A DNA stretch of 64,000 nt, taken from positions 1 to 64,000 of the forward strand of contig CAITNS010000016.1 of the NCBI GenBank assembly GCA_903893815.1. The letters are read 5' to 3'. Within the stretch, counting starts at the first letter, position 1, and each line of letters opens with the position of its first letter. Made by a program: the position numbers and the translations under genes. The notes beneath the pieces are model-generated. The model made no database searches. It was not told the DNA's origin and worked only from the letters and a program-made list of their open reading frames with translations. Below are positions 7,021 to 16,683 of this stretch, in pieces. The stretch comes from an uncultured Bacteroidota bacterium (GTDB taxonomy: Bacteria; Bacteroidota; Bacteroidia; B-17B0; Aurantibacillaceae).

Positions 7021-8766
7021 TTAATATAATTCTCCATTAAGGTCTTTAGGATAATTTGATATTAACTTTTTTCGCTGTTCTATATCTTTTTCTTCAATTA
7101 ATCTCTTTGTGAATTTTTTTAATTTCTTTTCGGGTATAATTGATTTTATAATATTTTCCTGAATTTGACTTAGTTTAAATAAGTTTCTGGCATACTCATA
7201 GTATTGAATTTTTTTAGAAATTTCGATAGCATATATTTCATTATAGATATTAAATATTTCCGACTTAGAAGTAGATAAGTCTGAATTAGAAATAGTCTGA
7301 TGATTTGATTTTGTTTTTATAACAAACTTAACTAAATAGTCATAGTTGTCTTTTCTTCCAACTATTTGTTGATCTAAATGAGCAATATAAGCTGTTGATA
7401 AAGATTGCGCCACATTAAGTTGATTCAATGCGTTGTCTAATTCGCCTTTTTTAGCAATTGAATCTGCGACATTAAGTGCTGATTCAAATTTATTTTGTTT
7501 TAATTGCTGTTCACCTTTTTTTCTTTCAGATTCAATTTGAAAAATCTTTTGATTTAAATTTTTAATTCTTTCAGTATAGTCTTTATTAGGAAGTATTTCA
7601 GAAGCTTGTTTTAAATTTGATACTGCATTACTATAATCATTTGTTGCTTCAAATTTATCTGCTTCTGCTATAAGGTTAAGCACTTTGTTTTCTTTTGCTG
7701 CTAATTGCTTTTTTGCAATAATTGTTTCACAACTTTTTATTTTATTAGTTAAATCATCGGGTACAGGAATTGTTTGATTTTTACAAAAATTAATTGCACT
7801 GGAATAGAATTTAATAGCACCTTCCATATTATCAATTGATTGACAACTATCTCCTGATACATTTAGTTTTTTTAGAATACTTGCATTATTAAGTTCATTT
7901 TCTTTTTTTACCTTTTCTTCTTTTGCGTTATTAATTACTTTTAAATCAGTACCTTTTGCAAGAAAAAAAATTGGATTGTCGCCCCTTTCGCAACCATTGT
8001 AACCATTGTCATTACAGCCCCAAAAACTAAGAGCTGTGTATAATTCCCAAAAATTGCCATTCTCATACTTATATTCATTGGAGTTTAATAAATCACCAGT
8101 TCCCATATTTCTGTGTATCGATGAAATTAATTTACCGTGTTTATATACTCTAATGTCTTCAAAAGGAATTTCACGAACCCAATATTTCACATTGTAATTG
8201 CCGTTTAAGTCGCCCAAAGAATCGTAATTAATTTTAAATTCAAATTTGTCTAAATTGTTTGCTGTAAACTCAAATGAGCCAATCATTATATTATTCGAGA
8301 ATTGCGCTTTAGATGAATAATATTTCTTACCAGTTTTTTTATCAATTAAATTATAAGTCCAATTCCCATTTAGTTTTCCTTGGTTGTAATTTCCTTCAGC
8401 GATTTCTGTGCAAGGTGAGAAGTTTGTATTATCTTGGTCTCTTCGGTTTAAGTTATATTTCCAATACCCATCTTTTAAATTGTTTTTATAAGAACCTGAT
8501 ATACTTGTGGAATATGTACCGCTTGTTGTTAATGTAAATTTGCCTTGAAAGATTCTCTCTAAATTAGAATTTTCAAAATACTCATAGTTAGCGTTTCCAG
8601 ATATTCCACCATATTTAAAGCCTGTGCCAATATCACTGACAGCATATGAACTCGGAAATTGATAAACAACTTTATCTTTATATGGACCAGAATAGTTTTT
8701 AATAGTTTGAGCTTGTATAGTGATTATACTCAATATAATAATTGCGATTGAAAGGATATATTTCAT
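7021..8766 (-). CDS. Secreted MORN-like/TPR-like repeat protein (cassette 5)
   Basis: The 581-residue product has a signal peptide (about 1-19, cleaved near IQAQ). An N-terminal half (about 60-270) has MORN/YwqK-like motifs (GSYKNNLKDGYWKYNL, GNYNQGKLNGNWTYNL). A C-terminal half (about 285-560) is alpha-helical and lysine-rich, with TPR-like helices (AIKFYSSAINFC, AVSNLKQASEILP, ALNQLNVAQSLS). Such proteins are probably periplasmic or outer-membrane-associated scaffolds; no enzyme motif is visible. Six bp separate it from the upstream DUF6530 gene, so the two are probably cotranscribed. Its size is large for a cassette gene. The specific function is unknown. Confidence 0.75.
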   Translation of the reverse strand: MKYILSIAIIILSIITIQAQTIKNYSGPYKDKVVYQFPSSYAVSDIGTGFKYGGISGNANYEYFENSNLERIFQGKFTLTTSGTYSTSISGSYKNNLKDGYWKYNLNRRDQDNTNFSPCTEIAEGNYNQGKLNGNWTYNLIDKKTGKKYYSSKAQFSNNIMIGSFEFTANNLDKFEFKINYDSLGDLNGNYNVKYWVREIPFEDIRVYKHGKLISSIHRNMGTGDLLNSNEYKYENGNFWELYTALSFWGCNDNGYNGCERGDNPIFFLAKGTDLKVINNAKEEKVKKENELNNASILKKLNVSGDSCQSIDNMEGAIKFYSSAINFCKNQTIPVPDDLTNKIKSCETIIAKKQLAAKENKVLNLIAEADKFEATNDYSNAVSNLKQASEILPNKDYTERIKNLNQKIFQIESERKKGEQQLKQNKFESALNVADSIAKKGELDNALNQLNVAQSLSTAYIAHLDQQIVGRKDNYDYLVKFVIKTKSNHQTISNSDLSTSKSEIFNIYNEIYAIEISKKIQYYEYARNLFKLSQIQENIIKSIIPEKKLKKFTKRLIEEKDIEQRKKLISNYPKDLNGELY

Positions 8767-8772
8767 ATTATT

Positions 8773-9210
8773 TTAAATTTTTGAATAATTTTTGTTTTCG
8801 GTCTTTCTAAATTCCGCGATTAATCTTTCAAGTTCTGAAATCCTTGCTTTAATTTCTGTTTTATTGTCGTTATAATATTTTTGTATTTTTTTTACATCAT
8901 CTAAATTATCGCAAGTTTCTCGTAATGCGCTTACAGAGAAATTTAATTCTGAATCCTTAATTAATGATGCTATTGTTAAAATACTTAAATCTAACACTCT
9001 ATGTAAAGGTAATTCTTCACTTTGTCTACTCCATTTTTTATTTGCCTCATCATATCGCCATACTTTAGCGCTAATATCAGAAGCATCATATTGAGCAATG
9101 CCTATTGATAAAGCTTTTGCGTCAGTATTTTTGGCATATATACCATCAATATTATTATAGTTATTTACTGAAATTATAGGTTTATGTTTTAGATGTTTTG
9201 GAGCGTCCAT
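8773..9210 (-). CDS. DUF6530-like protein (cassette 5)
   Basis: The 145-residue soluble product opens MDAPKHLKHKPI and contains DGIYAKNTDAKALSIGIAQ, ISAKVWRYDEANKKW and SEELPLHRVLDLSI, which I recognise as the pattern of the DUF6530 family. The C-terminal third is a charged helix (ISELERLIAEFRK). No signal peptide is present, so it is probably cytoplasmic. It is the first gene of cassette 5, and the MORN/TPR gene follows after 6 bp. No biochemical function is known to me for this family. Confidence 0.7.
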   Translation of the reverse strand: MDAPKHLKHKPIISVNNYNNIDGIYAKNTDAKALSIGIAQYDASDISAKVWRYDEANKKWSRQSEELPLHRVLDLSILTIASLIKDSELNFSVSALRETCDNLDDVKKIQKYYNDNKTEIKARISELERLIAEFRKTENKNYSKI

Positions 9211-9277
9211 TATGTTTTTTTTAAGTAGGAGTTAAATCAAAGATAAAATAATTTCTTTTATATATTATAAAAACCAT

Positions 9278-9548
9278 ACGCCTGTGGCGCACCTTTTGGT
9301 GCGTCAAGCACACGTGCAAAAAAAAGTGCTGAAAGCACACCTTATTGTGTGGGTGGGATAATTTAGCTTATTTGGTTTTTGCCTGCCTTTTCGCAAAAAC
9401 AAATGTGCTAAATTATTGGGATAGCAAAAACGGTTTTTTCAAGCCGATAAAACAGTTTGGTTTCACACACAGGTCTAGCGAGTTTAGTGAGGTCTAAATG
9501 AAGTTTTGTGTCTTACGATGAAGTTTGATTTTTCTGTCGGCTGGTTGC
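9278..9548. repeat. Cassette 5'-leader repeat, copy 1 (family C), with a long hairpin
   Basis: The leader of cassette 5 repeats at 17885-18171 in cassette 4. Shared blocks include ACGCCTGTGGC, GCTGAAAGCACACCTTATT, TTTTTGCCTGCCTTTTCGC, CACACACAGGTCTA, TTTAGTGAGGTCTAAATG and TTTTGTGTCTTACG. Within it, about 9357-9422 folds into a near-perfect hairpin. Its arms are TAATTTAGC...GCTAAATTA and GGTTTTTGC...GCAAAAAC. No reading frame of note is present. It may be a cassette-borne promoter or leader, or an old attC-like unit. Confidence 0.7.
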
Positions 9549-9724
9549 AGGTAACGGTTGCAAGCTAAATTCCCGTTTGGGTTTTGAAACTTTGTCTACC
9601 GAAATATTACTAACAAAGCTAAATGTTTATTGGACTTTTGCAAAGCGAAAATTAACTAATTGTCTACCGCTTTTGCAAAAGCCGAAGCCGAATGCCCAAA
9701 TGGGATTTAGGTTGTGTTATAAGT
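9549..9724 (-). repeat. attC-like site of cassette 4
   Basis: The ends are GCAGGTAAC (9549-9557) and GTTATAAGT (9716-9724). The body is almost identical to the site at 210-385, with the same arms and the doubled TTGTCTACCG motif. The right core matches the start of cassette 4 at 18172-18180, although that start is 8.5 kb away. Beyond the core the two flanks pair again (CCAGCC/GGCTGG). Confidence 0.85.
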
Positions 9725-9925
9725 TGCCAGCCGCATTTAGTGAGAAAAGTACCAATGAAACTAAATGTTTTTTAACCTCAAATATGTCTAACCGAAGCCG
9801 AATACCACCTGTTGCAATTTGGAAAATTGCCGGTGCATGGGATAGGTTTACAAGCTTTTTTGCAAAATTTGGATTGCAGGGCTGATTTATGCGTTTTGCA
9901 AATGGGCTTGGAAACCTGATGAGAT
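9725..9925. repeat. Cassette 3'-tail repeat, copy 2 (family B)
   Basis: This is the second copy of the tail described at 6167-6372, here at the 3' end of cassette 4. Conserved blocks are in the same order and orientation relative to the attC-like site. The two cassettes therefore share both ends (families B and C) around different genes. From 9926 to 10024 I see nothing further. Confidence 0.65.
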
Positions 9926-10024
9926 TGGCTACGGTAAATGTTGAATTTGAAAAGTAAATACTTTCCACAACTACGTCTTTACATTTAGGTCTACAAACTT
10001 ATGTTGTTACAATTATGCGCTATG

Positions 10025-10444
10025 CAGTTGGAAGAAAACAAAACATAGGTCGGCATAAACAAAGTGTTGTTGCAAGTAAAGGTTTGGTAGCTTGACAAAT
10101 TGTCTGCATATTTTGAAGTAATTTTTTGATATAACGGAGTGGGGCGGAAATTATATGAAATATAATTTTTACAGTCGCAAGAAAACACTTTGCAGTCCGA
10201 AGAAAATAGCTGGTAGTTGCGACTATCAATAAAGTTTCTGCTCCAATTACTTTGGTTGTTTGAAGAAAAGGTTTTGTTTTCTGACAAAAATACTTGGAGA
10301 TTGGAATTAAAATAAAAACGCAAAGCATTTGATAAAAACAGTATGGATAAAAACAATTTATTGATTGAAGTATTGTTTTGAATTATGGAACTAACAAATA
10401 ACATTTTGAAATTGGTTATTTTGTTGGTGTCAGAAAACGAATAG
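10025..10444. repeat. About twenty degenerate 21-bp repeats (cassette 4)
   Basis: The tract can be cut into 21-bp units (for example CAGTCGCAAGAAAACACTTTG, then CAGTCCGAAGAAAATAGCTGG) that keep a GAA/CAA-rich centre and a TTGG or TTTG end. Two minus-strand frames stay open across much of it: 9991-10404 (137 codons) and 10020-10328 (102 codons). The second gives seven-residue repeats such as FLRTAKC FLATVKI. Neither has a convincing start or a normal composition. It resembles the 21-bp tract at 6747-6956 in the related cassette 5. I do not call a gene here. Confidence 0.55.
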
Positions 10445-10469
10445 TTTGTTGGACAAAATAAAAGGCATA

Positions 10470-10499
10470 AAAAAATCCGACTTGTGAGGTCGGACTTTT
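10470..10499 (-). terminator. Rho-independent terminator of the 258-residue gene
   Basis: The stem TCCGAC (10476-10481) pairs with GTCGGA (10489-10494) with a short loop. On the minus strand it is followed by a run of seven T residues. It lies about 20 bp downstream of the stop at 10518. Confidence 0.75.
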
Positions 10500-10517
10500 A
10501 AGAGAAGATTACGAAGT

Positions 10518-11294
10518 TTATTTAGGTATTACTCTTACAAACTTTAATGAACTAGCTGCGTGGTATTGTGCGCTTGATGCTCCAAAAATACTTTTGATAT
10601 ACGCTTTAGCTAATTTAACAAGGTCTAACATTCCTGTTCCTTTCGTATAAAAGACTGCGTTTCTGTCGATACGAGCGGCTTTTAAATTTGCATAGCTAGT
10701 ATTAGCTGCATTGTTTAAGGTTGTTAGATTTGTTAATTGTGTTTGTAATGATGCTACTTTAAATGAAACTTCATTTGGATTATATGAAGGAACACTTACC
10801 AATATCAAAACCATTTTTTCAAAGTGTTGTAACTTGTTATCGAAACTTTGTTGTGATGTTGAATGTGTTTTTGTTTCGATTGTTTCAACTGGGTCAGTTG
10901 GTAATTTTGCTTCGGGTGTAGGTTCAACGATTCCTGAATCTGCTTTTGTTAATTTAGAACCCGAACTACGGAACTTTTGAGTTTGAAAAGCAAAGTCATC
11001 AATAGTTTGTTGAGCGATACCCAAACTTTGTAATGAAGCTAAAATTTGAGTTGCTTGTTTTGCTAAAGGATCAAAAGCTAATTCACGAGCGTTGGTTGCA
11101 TTTTTCCAAGTTGTGAATAGGTTATTTACCGTTGTTAGTTTTGTATTAGCGGCATTATATAAAGTTGCTAATACTGTTGCTTTAATTGCATTATTACTTG
11201 GGTTATAGTTTAAACCGTAAGTTGCAATTTGTTGGTTTAATTTTAATAGGTTAGCTACGTTTTTAGCGTGACCTGTTTCAAAGAATGTGCTCAT
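10518..11294 (-). CDS. Conserved Bacteroidota protein of unknown function (cassette 4)
   Basis: The 258-residue product is alpha-helical without a signal peptide. It appears to be an internal duplication. Residues about 10-100 (KNVANLLKLNQQIATYGLNYNPSN...LYNAANTKL) and 150-240 (FDNKLQHFEKMV...PSYNPNEVSF...LNNAANTSY) share a YNPSN/YNPNE plus L-x-x-L-x-x-L...NAAN pattern. A T/P-rich linker lies between (about 118-150). It ends KFVRVIPK. Proteins of this pattern are, from memory, widespread in Bacteroidota genomes without known function. It has its own terminator and sits at the 3' part of the oversized cassette 4. Base composition looks ordinary. Confidence 0.7.
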   Translation of the reverse strand: MSTFFETGHAKNVANLLKLNQQIATYGLNYNPSNNAIKATVLATLYNAANTKLTTVNNLFTTWKNATNARELAFDPLAKQATQILASLQSLGIAQQTIDDFAFQTQKFRSSGSKLTKADSGIVEPTPEAKLPTDPVETIETKTHSTSQQSFDNKLQHFEKMVLILVSVPSYNPNEVSFKVASLQTQLTNLTTLNNAANTSYANLKAARIDRNAVFYTKGTGMLDLVKLAKAYIKSIFGASSAQYHAASSLKFVRVIPK

Positions 11295-11528
11295 TTTTTT
11301 AAATATTAATTTGTGAATTTTTAATTTCGATGTTCTGCTTTACTTTAAGAAAACGAGCAAGGAAGAGAAAGAGTTCGGGTATTTAACATTTTATAGGTGG
11401 CATATTATTTTTGTTTATTGTTTGGGTATAACGAACTATCGTACCAAATAGTACAATATAATTCCAAAGGAATGTTAAAACAAATGTATTTTAGTGAAAA
11501 AGATTTTCGCTTATTTATTTAACAAAAA

Positions 11529-11559
11529 TTTGCATATTAAAAAAATAGTTATACATTCG
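11529..11559 (+). promoter_or_regulatory. Bacteroidota-type promoter for the large subtilase gene
   Basis: TTTG (11529-11532), a 19-bp gap and TACATTCG (11552-11559) match the phylum's -33 TTTG / -7 TAnnTTTG pattern with one mismatch. The predicted start lies just before the ATG at 11581. The rest of 11295-11528 shows no gene. Confidence 0.4.
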
Positions 11560-11580
11560 TTTTAACTAAAAATGTTAATC

Positions 11581-14500
11581 ATGAAAAAAAATTATTATTT
11601 ACTAAGCCTACTCTCATTACTTTTTTCTTTAAACACAAAAGAATTAGTTTGCCAGATACAGGTCACGCCTAATGGTTTGCCAATCTATCAAGATGGCAAA
11701 TTATACTTAAAAATTAAAGGGCAATCCAACGTAATAATTACATCAAAAGATACCATTGCAAATGATATTGGGGACAGTATAAAAACTGTGTTTGTTAGAT
11801 ATGGTGTAACATACACTGAGCGCCCCTTTGCTATATTAAATGATAGTAAACTTAATAAAACGTACAGATTAACATTTTCCGATATATCGCATGCTCAAAA
11901 TTTCATAGCCGATATACAACAAATAGGCTCTGTTGAATATTCTGAGCAGGTGCCAGCAATGTATACAACCGCAGTACCAAATGATCCAACCCAACCATAT
12001 CATTTAGCTTTGGTAAATGCAGATCCTGCTTCAAATATCCATATAGCGAATAGTCTCAATGCTGCAGTTGTTGCCATTGTGGATGATGCAGTTTTAACAA
12101 CTCATCAGGATTTGGCTGCAAATGTGGGAACACTAAACCGAGATGTTGCTGACTTGGATAATAATCCAAATCCTCCATTAACAGGGCCTACTGCAGTAAT
12201 CAACGGAGGTAATTTTTCACATGGTACTCATGTAGCTGGAATTGCTGGTGCGGTAACTAATAACGGAATCGGTGTTGCATCTGTAGGATGGAATAACAGA
12301 TTAATGTGTATCAAAACAAGGAATGATAGTGATCCATCTGGAGCCCTGCCTTTTGTTTATGATGGGATTGCATGGGCAGCAGCTAATGGAGCTCATGTCA
12401 TAAACTTAAGTGTTGGAGGATTTGCCGCAAGCCAGGTCGATTATAATGTTATGGTGGCAGCAAAAAACCTGAACGTTGTTCTGGTTGCAGCAGCAGGTAA
12501 TTTTTATACTTCAACCCCTAGTTATCCTGCTGCTTATGGTGAAGGTTTAACATCACAACCTTGGGAATTAATAGATAAAAGATTGGTTGTGGCGGTTGCA
12601 GCTTTAGATGCAAATAGCGATATTTCATACTGGGGCACAAATGGGTTCGGTATGCCATCTGGTTCAAATTTTGGAAACTGGGTGGATATTGCTGCTTATG
12701 GCACGGCTATAGAAAGTACTCTTGCAAGTTCGAGCGGAGGATTACCTGTTAATAATCTATACGGACCAAGAGATGGAACATCCATGGCATGTCCTATTGT
12801 TGCTGGTATTGCTGGTATTATGCGCTCATATAACATGTTAAAGACAGCTGATGAAATTATTGACTGTTTATTATATACTGCAAATCCAGATATTTATGAT
12901 CCACAGCTTCATCCAAATAATATTGTAGGTAACCTAGGAACAGGAAGGGTTGATGCGGATGCAGCACTAAGATGTTTAGGGGTTCCATGCGGAACGTCAC
13001 CAGTTGCTATTATTGCTCCTAGTTCGTTCTTTATTTGTCCGGGAGGTAATGTTACATTATCAGCTAATGCTGGTGTTTCATACCAATGGTCAACAGGTGC
13101 TACAACACAAAATATTAACATTACAGCACCAGGTGCGTATTGGGTAATTGTAACTTTTGCGGGTGGATGCACATCAACTGCAAACATAACTATCCCGCCA
13201 GCAAATACCCAAGCACATATCTATCTTACAGAAAATTCTGGGACGACACCAAATGATGGGATTTTGTGTGGTACAAATTTTTTAAATATTTCTACCGATT
13301 ATGGTTTATCTTATCAATGGAGTGCGTTTGGTGCAACTTCTCAGGGTGTAAGTAATATAAATGCAGGTAGTAATTTACCTTTTACTTGGAACGTATCAGT
13401 AACGGTAACTGGACTAGGCGGATGTATTGGTGCAGTTAGTACAGCCTTTGCTACTGTACAATGGTTAGCTTTGCCAATAGTAACTGCCTCAGCAAATCCT
13501 ACTAACGTTAATGCCTGTTCTCCAGTTATTTTATCTGCAACGGGAGCAAATACTTATACTTGGAACCCAGGAAGCATTGTTGGAAGCCCTGTTACAGTAT
13601 TACCTAGTGCAACTACTAATTATGTTGTTACAGGAACGGATTTATTTGGATGTACTAATACAGCCGCAGTATTAGTAAATGTTACGGGGACAGGTTTAAC
13701 TTCACTAGCTGTAACGGCATCAAATATTTATCCAACTGCTGGCGCTCCAATTACACTTAATGCTATTGCTTCACCTCCTGGCTCATACACATATGTTTGG
13801 TCGCCTAATATTGGTAATACACCTAGTGTAAATTTAACACCAACTGATAACGGAGTTTACACGTGTAATGTTACTGATCAATGCGGAAATACAATTAGCG
13901 CATCAACTTGCATTAGTTTGAAAAGCACATTGTGTTCAAGTACATCAAATGTTACTTTAAATAATACAACCTTTAATTCTAGTGTAACTTACAATAATCA
14001 AATCATTACAGTTATTGGTAATATAAACGTACTCAACGGTACATTAACCTTTAAAAATTGTACTTTAAAAATGGGAACAAATTCTAGGTTTATTGTAAGT
14101 CCAGTTTCAACTATAGACATGGTTTCTTCGCAGGTTTTTTCATGTGAAGGTATGTGGTTTGGTATTGATGCACAAAGCAATGGGTCGTCAGCCGCTACTG
14201 TTAAAATTAAAGGTTGCAGTATTGAAGATGCCTATAATGCTGTTATTGCTAATAATAATTTAGTAAACGTAAATAATAGTATTACAATTTCTTCAACTAC
14301 ATTAAACAAGAATTATATTGACATTTCTATTAGTAATGCTTCTGCTGCTACTTCATATCCTTTGTTTGTTCAAAGTTGTAATTTAACATCTAATGTTTCT
14401 ACAACATCGCCTGGTAATAGTTTAAAATGCAGCGGATATTATCCTGTTGGCGCATCACCTGTAAAAGCAAGAAGTTATGCGGGTTTATTCGCAGATAGAG

Positions 14501-16629
14501 CTGGAGTAGTTATTTTAACTAATAATAATCTTGGAACTAATTTTACTAGAGTAAGTAATAAAGATTACGGTTTATTTTTAAGAAGAACTGATGCGACAGT
14601 TTATAATATTCAGTTTAGAGATATAACAAGCACAACGTCACTTTTGACACCTATGACAGGACCTCTTCCGTTGCCAGTTGGTGTCTCGATTTTTTCATCT
14701 AATGCAAGGAGTTTAATTGCTAAGCCAGTAACTACACCTGTGAATAATGCATTATTGTTTAGAAATGTTGGTTATGGTATTATAACCAATAAAACACTTA
14801 TTGTAGAAGTTGTAAATGCAGAATTTACCAATCCTGGCCAATTTGCTACGCCAAATTTACCAGCTAATATTTCAACAGGCATTGGTGTTAGCGCTGTATA
14901 TACTATTGATGCTGACGCAATATTACGAATAAATTCAAATAATATAAGTCGTGTTACAAATGCAATTACTGCAACTTACAGCTTAGCACCAAAAGCGGCT
15001 GGGTTATTTAGTATAAGCCAAAATATAATAACGGCTGGTGCAGGAACATTAAATACTGCTATTGATATTTTATCTACTGTTAATACTCCATTTACAGGAA
15101 CTATTGGTAATCAAATTGTAGCGGCGAATCAGATTACTAATGCTGGTACTGCAGGTATTCGTATGATAAATGTAACAGGTAGTAGTGGCTTGCGTGTAAG
15201 TGGTAACACTATAACTTTACGAAATGCTACATCAGGAATACGTGATGGTATTTTATTAAATGGAGCAAACAATAATGTAATGATTGATAATAATAGTGTA
15301 GATGGTAATTTACCAGGCAATAATCCTTCTGCTTATAATTTAAATTGTAGTGGCATACGTTCAGTAAACAGCCCTGGTTGTTTTGTACAATGTAATGCTA
15401 TCACACATACAGGTAAAGGAGTTGTATATAGTGGAAATAACTCAACTGGAACTGGTGGTACTGGCGCTGAATTTTTTGGTAATATATTAACGGCTCCAAT
15501 TCGTAGAGGTTTAGAATTGAACACTGGTGGTATGATTGGAACACAAGGTAATAGCATTGGTGCAAGTGCTAATGTGTGGAACGGTTTTAATGCTGCTAAT
15601 AGCGACCAAACATTGATAGGAGGACCTTTTCCTTTTAGTACTCCAACAAATGCAATTAATAGTGTTTTATTTGTTCATAATATTACTGGCTTCTCTGCGG
15701 AACGCCCTACTGATAATCAGTTTCAACTACCCTCCAGTGTTGGGAATGATTATATTTGGAATGTTAACTTATTTCCTGCATCAGGGGGTAATATCATCGG
15801 GTGTCCAATAGCTTTAACAACTGGAGCGAAAGTAATTTTAACACCAACACTTGATGTTACACAACGTAATGCTGATTATAGCACTTACATTACTTCGGTT
15901 GTAACGGCAACAAGTAATACGGCACCTCAAGCCAAATGGATGTTAAAGCAACATATGCACAAAGCAATACGTCAAACACAAATAGGTAATAATACTACAG
16001 TGGCAAATTTTTATGCGACTGAACAAAATGGTGATGCTGCAAAATATTACGAAGTAGATAGTCTACTGAGTGAAGGCGATACTATTTTAGCTAAAGCAAA
16101 AAACAATATAGCGCCAGTGAATAATGATATTGAGCAAACTCATCATGATTTTAATCAATTATATTTATCAGGAATTACCAATGGCACAGATTATGCGGCT
16201 TTAGAAACTATTGCAAATTTATGTGCTTATAAATATGGTAATGCAGTTTATCAGGCTCGTGCTTTGGTTAATATTGTTACTTATGGAAATAGAGATTTTG
16301 AAGAAGATTGTGAAAACGGAGAGGGTAGTAGAATAGGTAATTTTACTGAGGAAGATAATAGTATCAGTGTTGCTGAAAATATTCAAGCTCATTTATTTCC
16401 AAATCCAAATAATGGAAATTTTACATTATCTTATGATTTAAAACAAATGCAAGAAGTCAATATTCAAATAATTGATATAACTGGTAAAGTAGTTTATTTA
16501 AATACAATAGATAACTTAAATAATCTTGTTCAAATTAATATTCAAGATTTGCACAGTGGCATGTATTTTATTCAATTATTGAATAAAGATAATTTGCTAT
16601 GGACTGATAAAGTAATGATTAGTAAATAA
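11581..16629 (+). CDS. Giant S8 subtilisin-like protease with T9SS sorting domain (cassette 4)
   Basis: The product is about 1,682 residues if started at the ATG at 11581 (an ATG three codons upstream is less likely). A signal peptide ends near LVCQ. An S8 protease domain spans about residues 150-460. Its triad is D in VAIVDDAVLTTH, H in FSHGTHVAGIAG, and S in GTSMACPIVAGIAG. Then come Ig/PKD-like segments (SYQWSTGATTQNI, YTYVWSPN) and a long Asn-rich right-handed beta-helix-like region (about 830-1400). The C-terminal T9SS type-A sorting domain has HLFPNPNNGNFTLSY and GMYFIQLL. It is probably secreted through T9SS to the cell surface. It runs opposite to the cassette direction, unusual cargo for a cassette. 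A strong terminator follows. Confidence 0.9.
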   Translation: MKKNYYLLSLLSLLFSLNTKELVCQIQVTPNGLPIYQDGKLYLKIKGQSNVIITSKDTIANDIGDSIKTVFVRYGVTYTERPFAILNDSKLNKTYRLTFSDISHAQNFIADIQQIGSVEYSEQVPAMYTTAVPNDPTQPYHLALVNADPASNIHIANSLNAAVVAIVDDAVLTTHQDLAANVGTLNRDVADLDNNPNPPLTGPTAVINGGNFSHGTHVAGIAGAVTNNGIGVASVGWNNRLMCIKTRNDSDPSGALPFVYDGIAWAAANGAHVINLSVGGFAASQVDYNVMVAAKNLNVVLVAAAGNFYTSTPSYPAAYGEGLTSQPWELIDKRLVVAVAALDANSDISYWGTNGFGMPSGSNFGNWVDIAAYGTAIESTLASSSGGLPVNNLYGPRDGTSMACPIVAGIAGIMRSYNMLKTADEIIDCLLYTANPDIYDPQLHPNNIVGNLGTGRVDADAALRCLGVPCGTSPVAIIAPSSFFICPGGNVTLSANAGVSYQWSTGATTQNINITAPGAYWVIVTFAGGCTSTANITIPPANTQAHIYLTENSGTTPNDGILCGTNFLNISTDYGLSYQWSAFGATSQGVSNINAGSNLPFTWNVSVTVTGLGGCIGAVSTAFATVQWLALPIVTASANPTNVNACSPVILSATGANTYTWNPGSIVGSPVTVLPSATTNYVVTGTDLFGCTNTAAVLVNVTGTGLTSLAVTASNIYPTAGAPITLNAIASPPGSYTYVWSPNIGNTPSVNLTPTDNGVYTCNVTDQCGNTISASTCISLKSTLCSSTSNVTLNNTTFNSSVTYNNQIITVIGNINVLNGTLTFKNCTLKMGTNSRFIVSPVSTIDMVSSQVFSCEGMWFGIDAQSNGSSAATVKIKGCSIEDAYNAVIANNNLVNVNNSITISSTTLNKNYIDISISNASAATSYPLFVQSCNLTSNVSTTSPGNSLKCSGYYPVGASPVKARSYAGLFADRAGVVILTNNNLGTNFTRVSNKDYGLFLRRTDATVYNIQFRDITSTTSLLTPMTGPLPLPVGVSIFSSNARSLIAKPVTTPVNNALLFRNVGYGIITNKTLIVEVVNAEFTNPGQFATPNLPANISTGIGVSAVYTIDADAILRINSNNISRVTNAITATYSLAPKAAGLFSISQNIITAGAGTLNTAIDILSTVNTPFTGTIGNQIVAANQITNAGTAGIRMINVTGSSGLRVSGNTITLRNATSGIRDGILLNGANNNVMIDNNSVDGNLPGNNPSAYNLNCSGIRSVNSPGCFVQCNAITHTGKGVVYSGNNSTGTGGTGAEFFGNILTAPIRRGLELNTGGMIGTQGNSIGASANVWNGFNAANSDQTLIGGPFPFSTPTNAINSVLFVHNITGFSAERPTDNQFQLPSSVGNDYIWNVNLFPASGGNIIGCPIALTTGAKVILTPTLDVTQRNADYSTYITSVVTATSNTAPQAKWMLKQHMHKAIRQTQIGNNTTVANFYATEQNGDAAKYYEVDSLLSEGDTILAKAKNNIAPVNNDIEQTHHDFNQLYLSGITNGTDYAALETIANLCAYKYGNAVYQARALVNIVTYGNRDFEEDCENGEGSRIGNFTEEDNSISVAENIQAHLFPNPNNGNFTLSYDLKQMQEVNIQIIDITGKVVYLNTIDNLNNLVQINIQDLHSGMYFIQLLNKDNLLWTDKVMISK

Positions 16630-16640
16630 AATAACTTAAA

Positions 16641-16670
16641 GGCATTTGTTAACTAACAAATGCCTTTTTT
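16641..16670 (+). terminator. Rho-independent terminator after the giant subtilase
   Basis: An 11-bp perfect stem is visible: GGCATTTGTTA (16641-16651) pairs with TAACAAATGCC (16654-16664), followed by six T. The next gene starts only 14 bp later, so it probably needs its own promoter or read-through. Confidence 0.85.
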
Positions 16671-16683
16671 ATAATTATTAATT

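Noticed and set aside
9577-9968. Frames of 60 to 140 codons within attC-like sites and shared tails (also near 185-475, 5983-6429, 2832-3078)
   Set aside because: They follow the conserved palindromes rather than coding constraint and are open only because the repeats happen to lack stops.
9991-10404. Minus-strand frames of 137 and 102 codons as genes
   Set aside because: They run through a 21-bp-period repeat, overlap each other in two frames, lack a convincing start and have repeat-driven composition.
12909-15557. Minus-strand frames inside the giant subtilase gene
   Set aside because: They lie opposite a clear coding frame with domain motifs throughout and have no independent signals.
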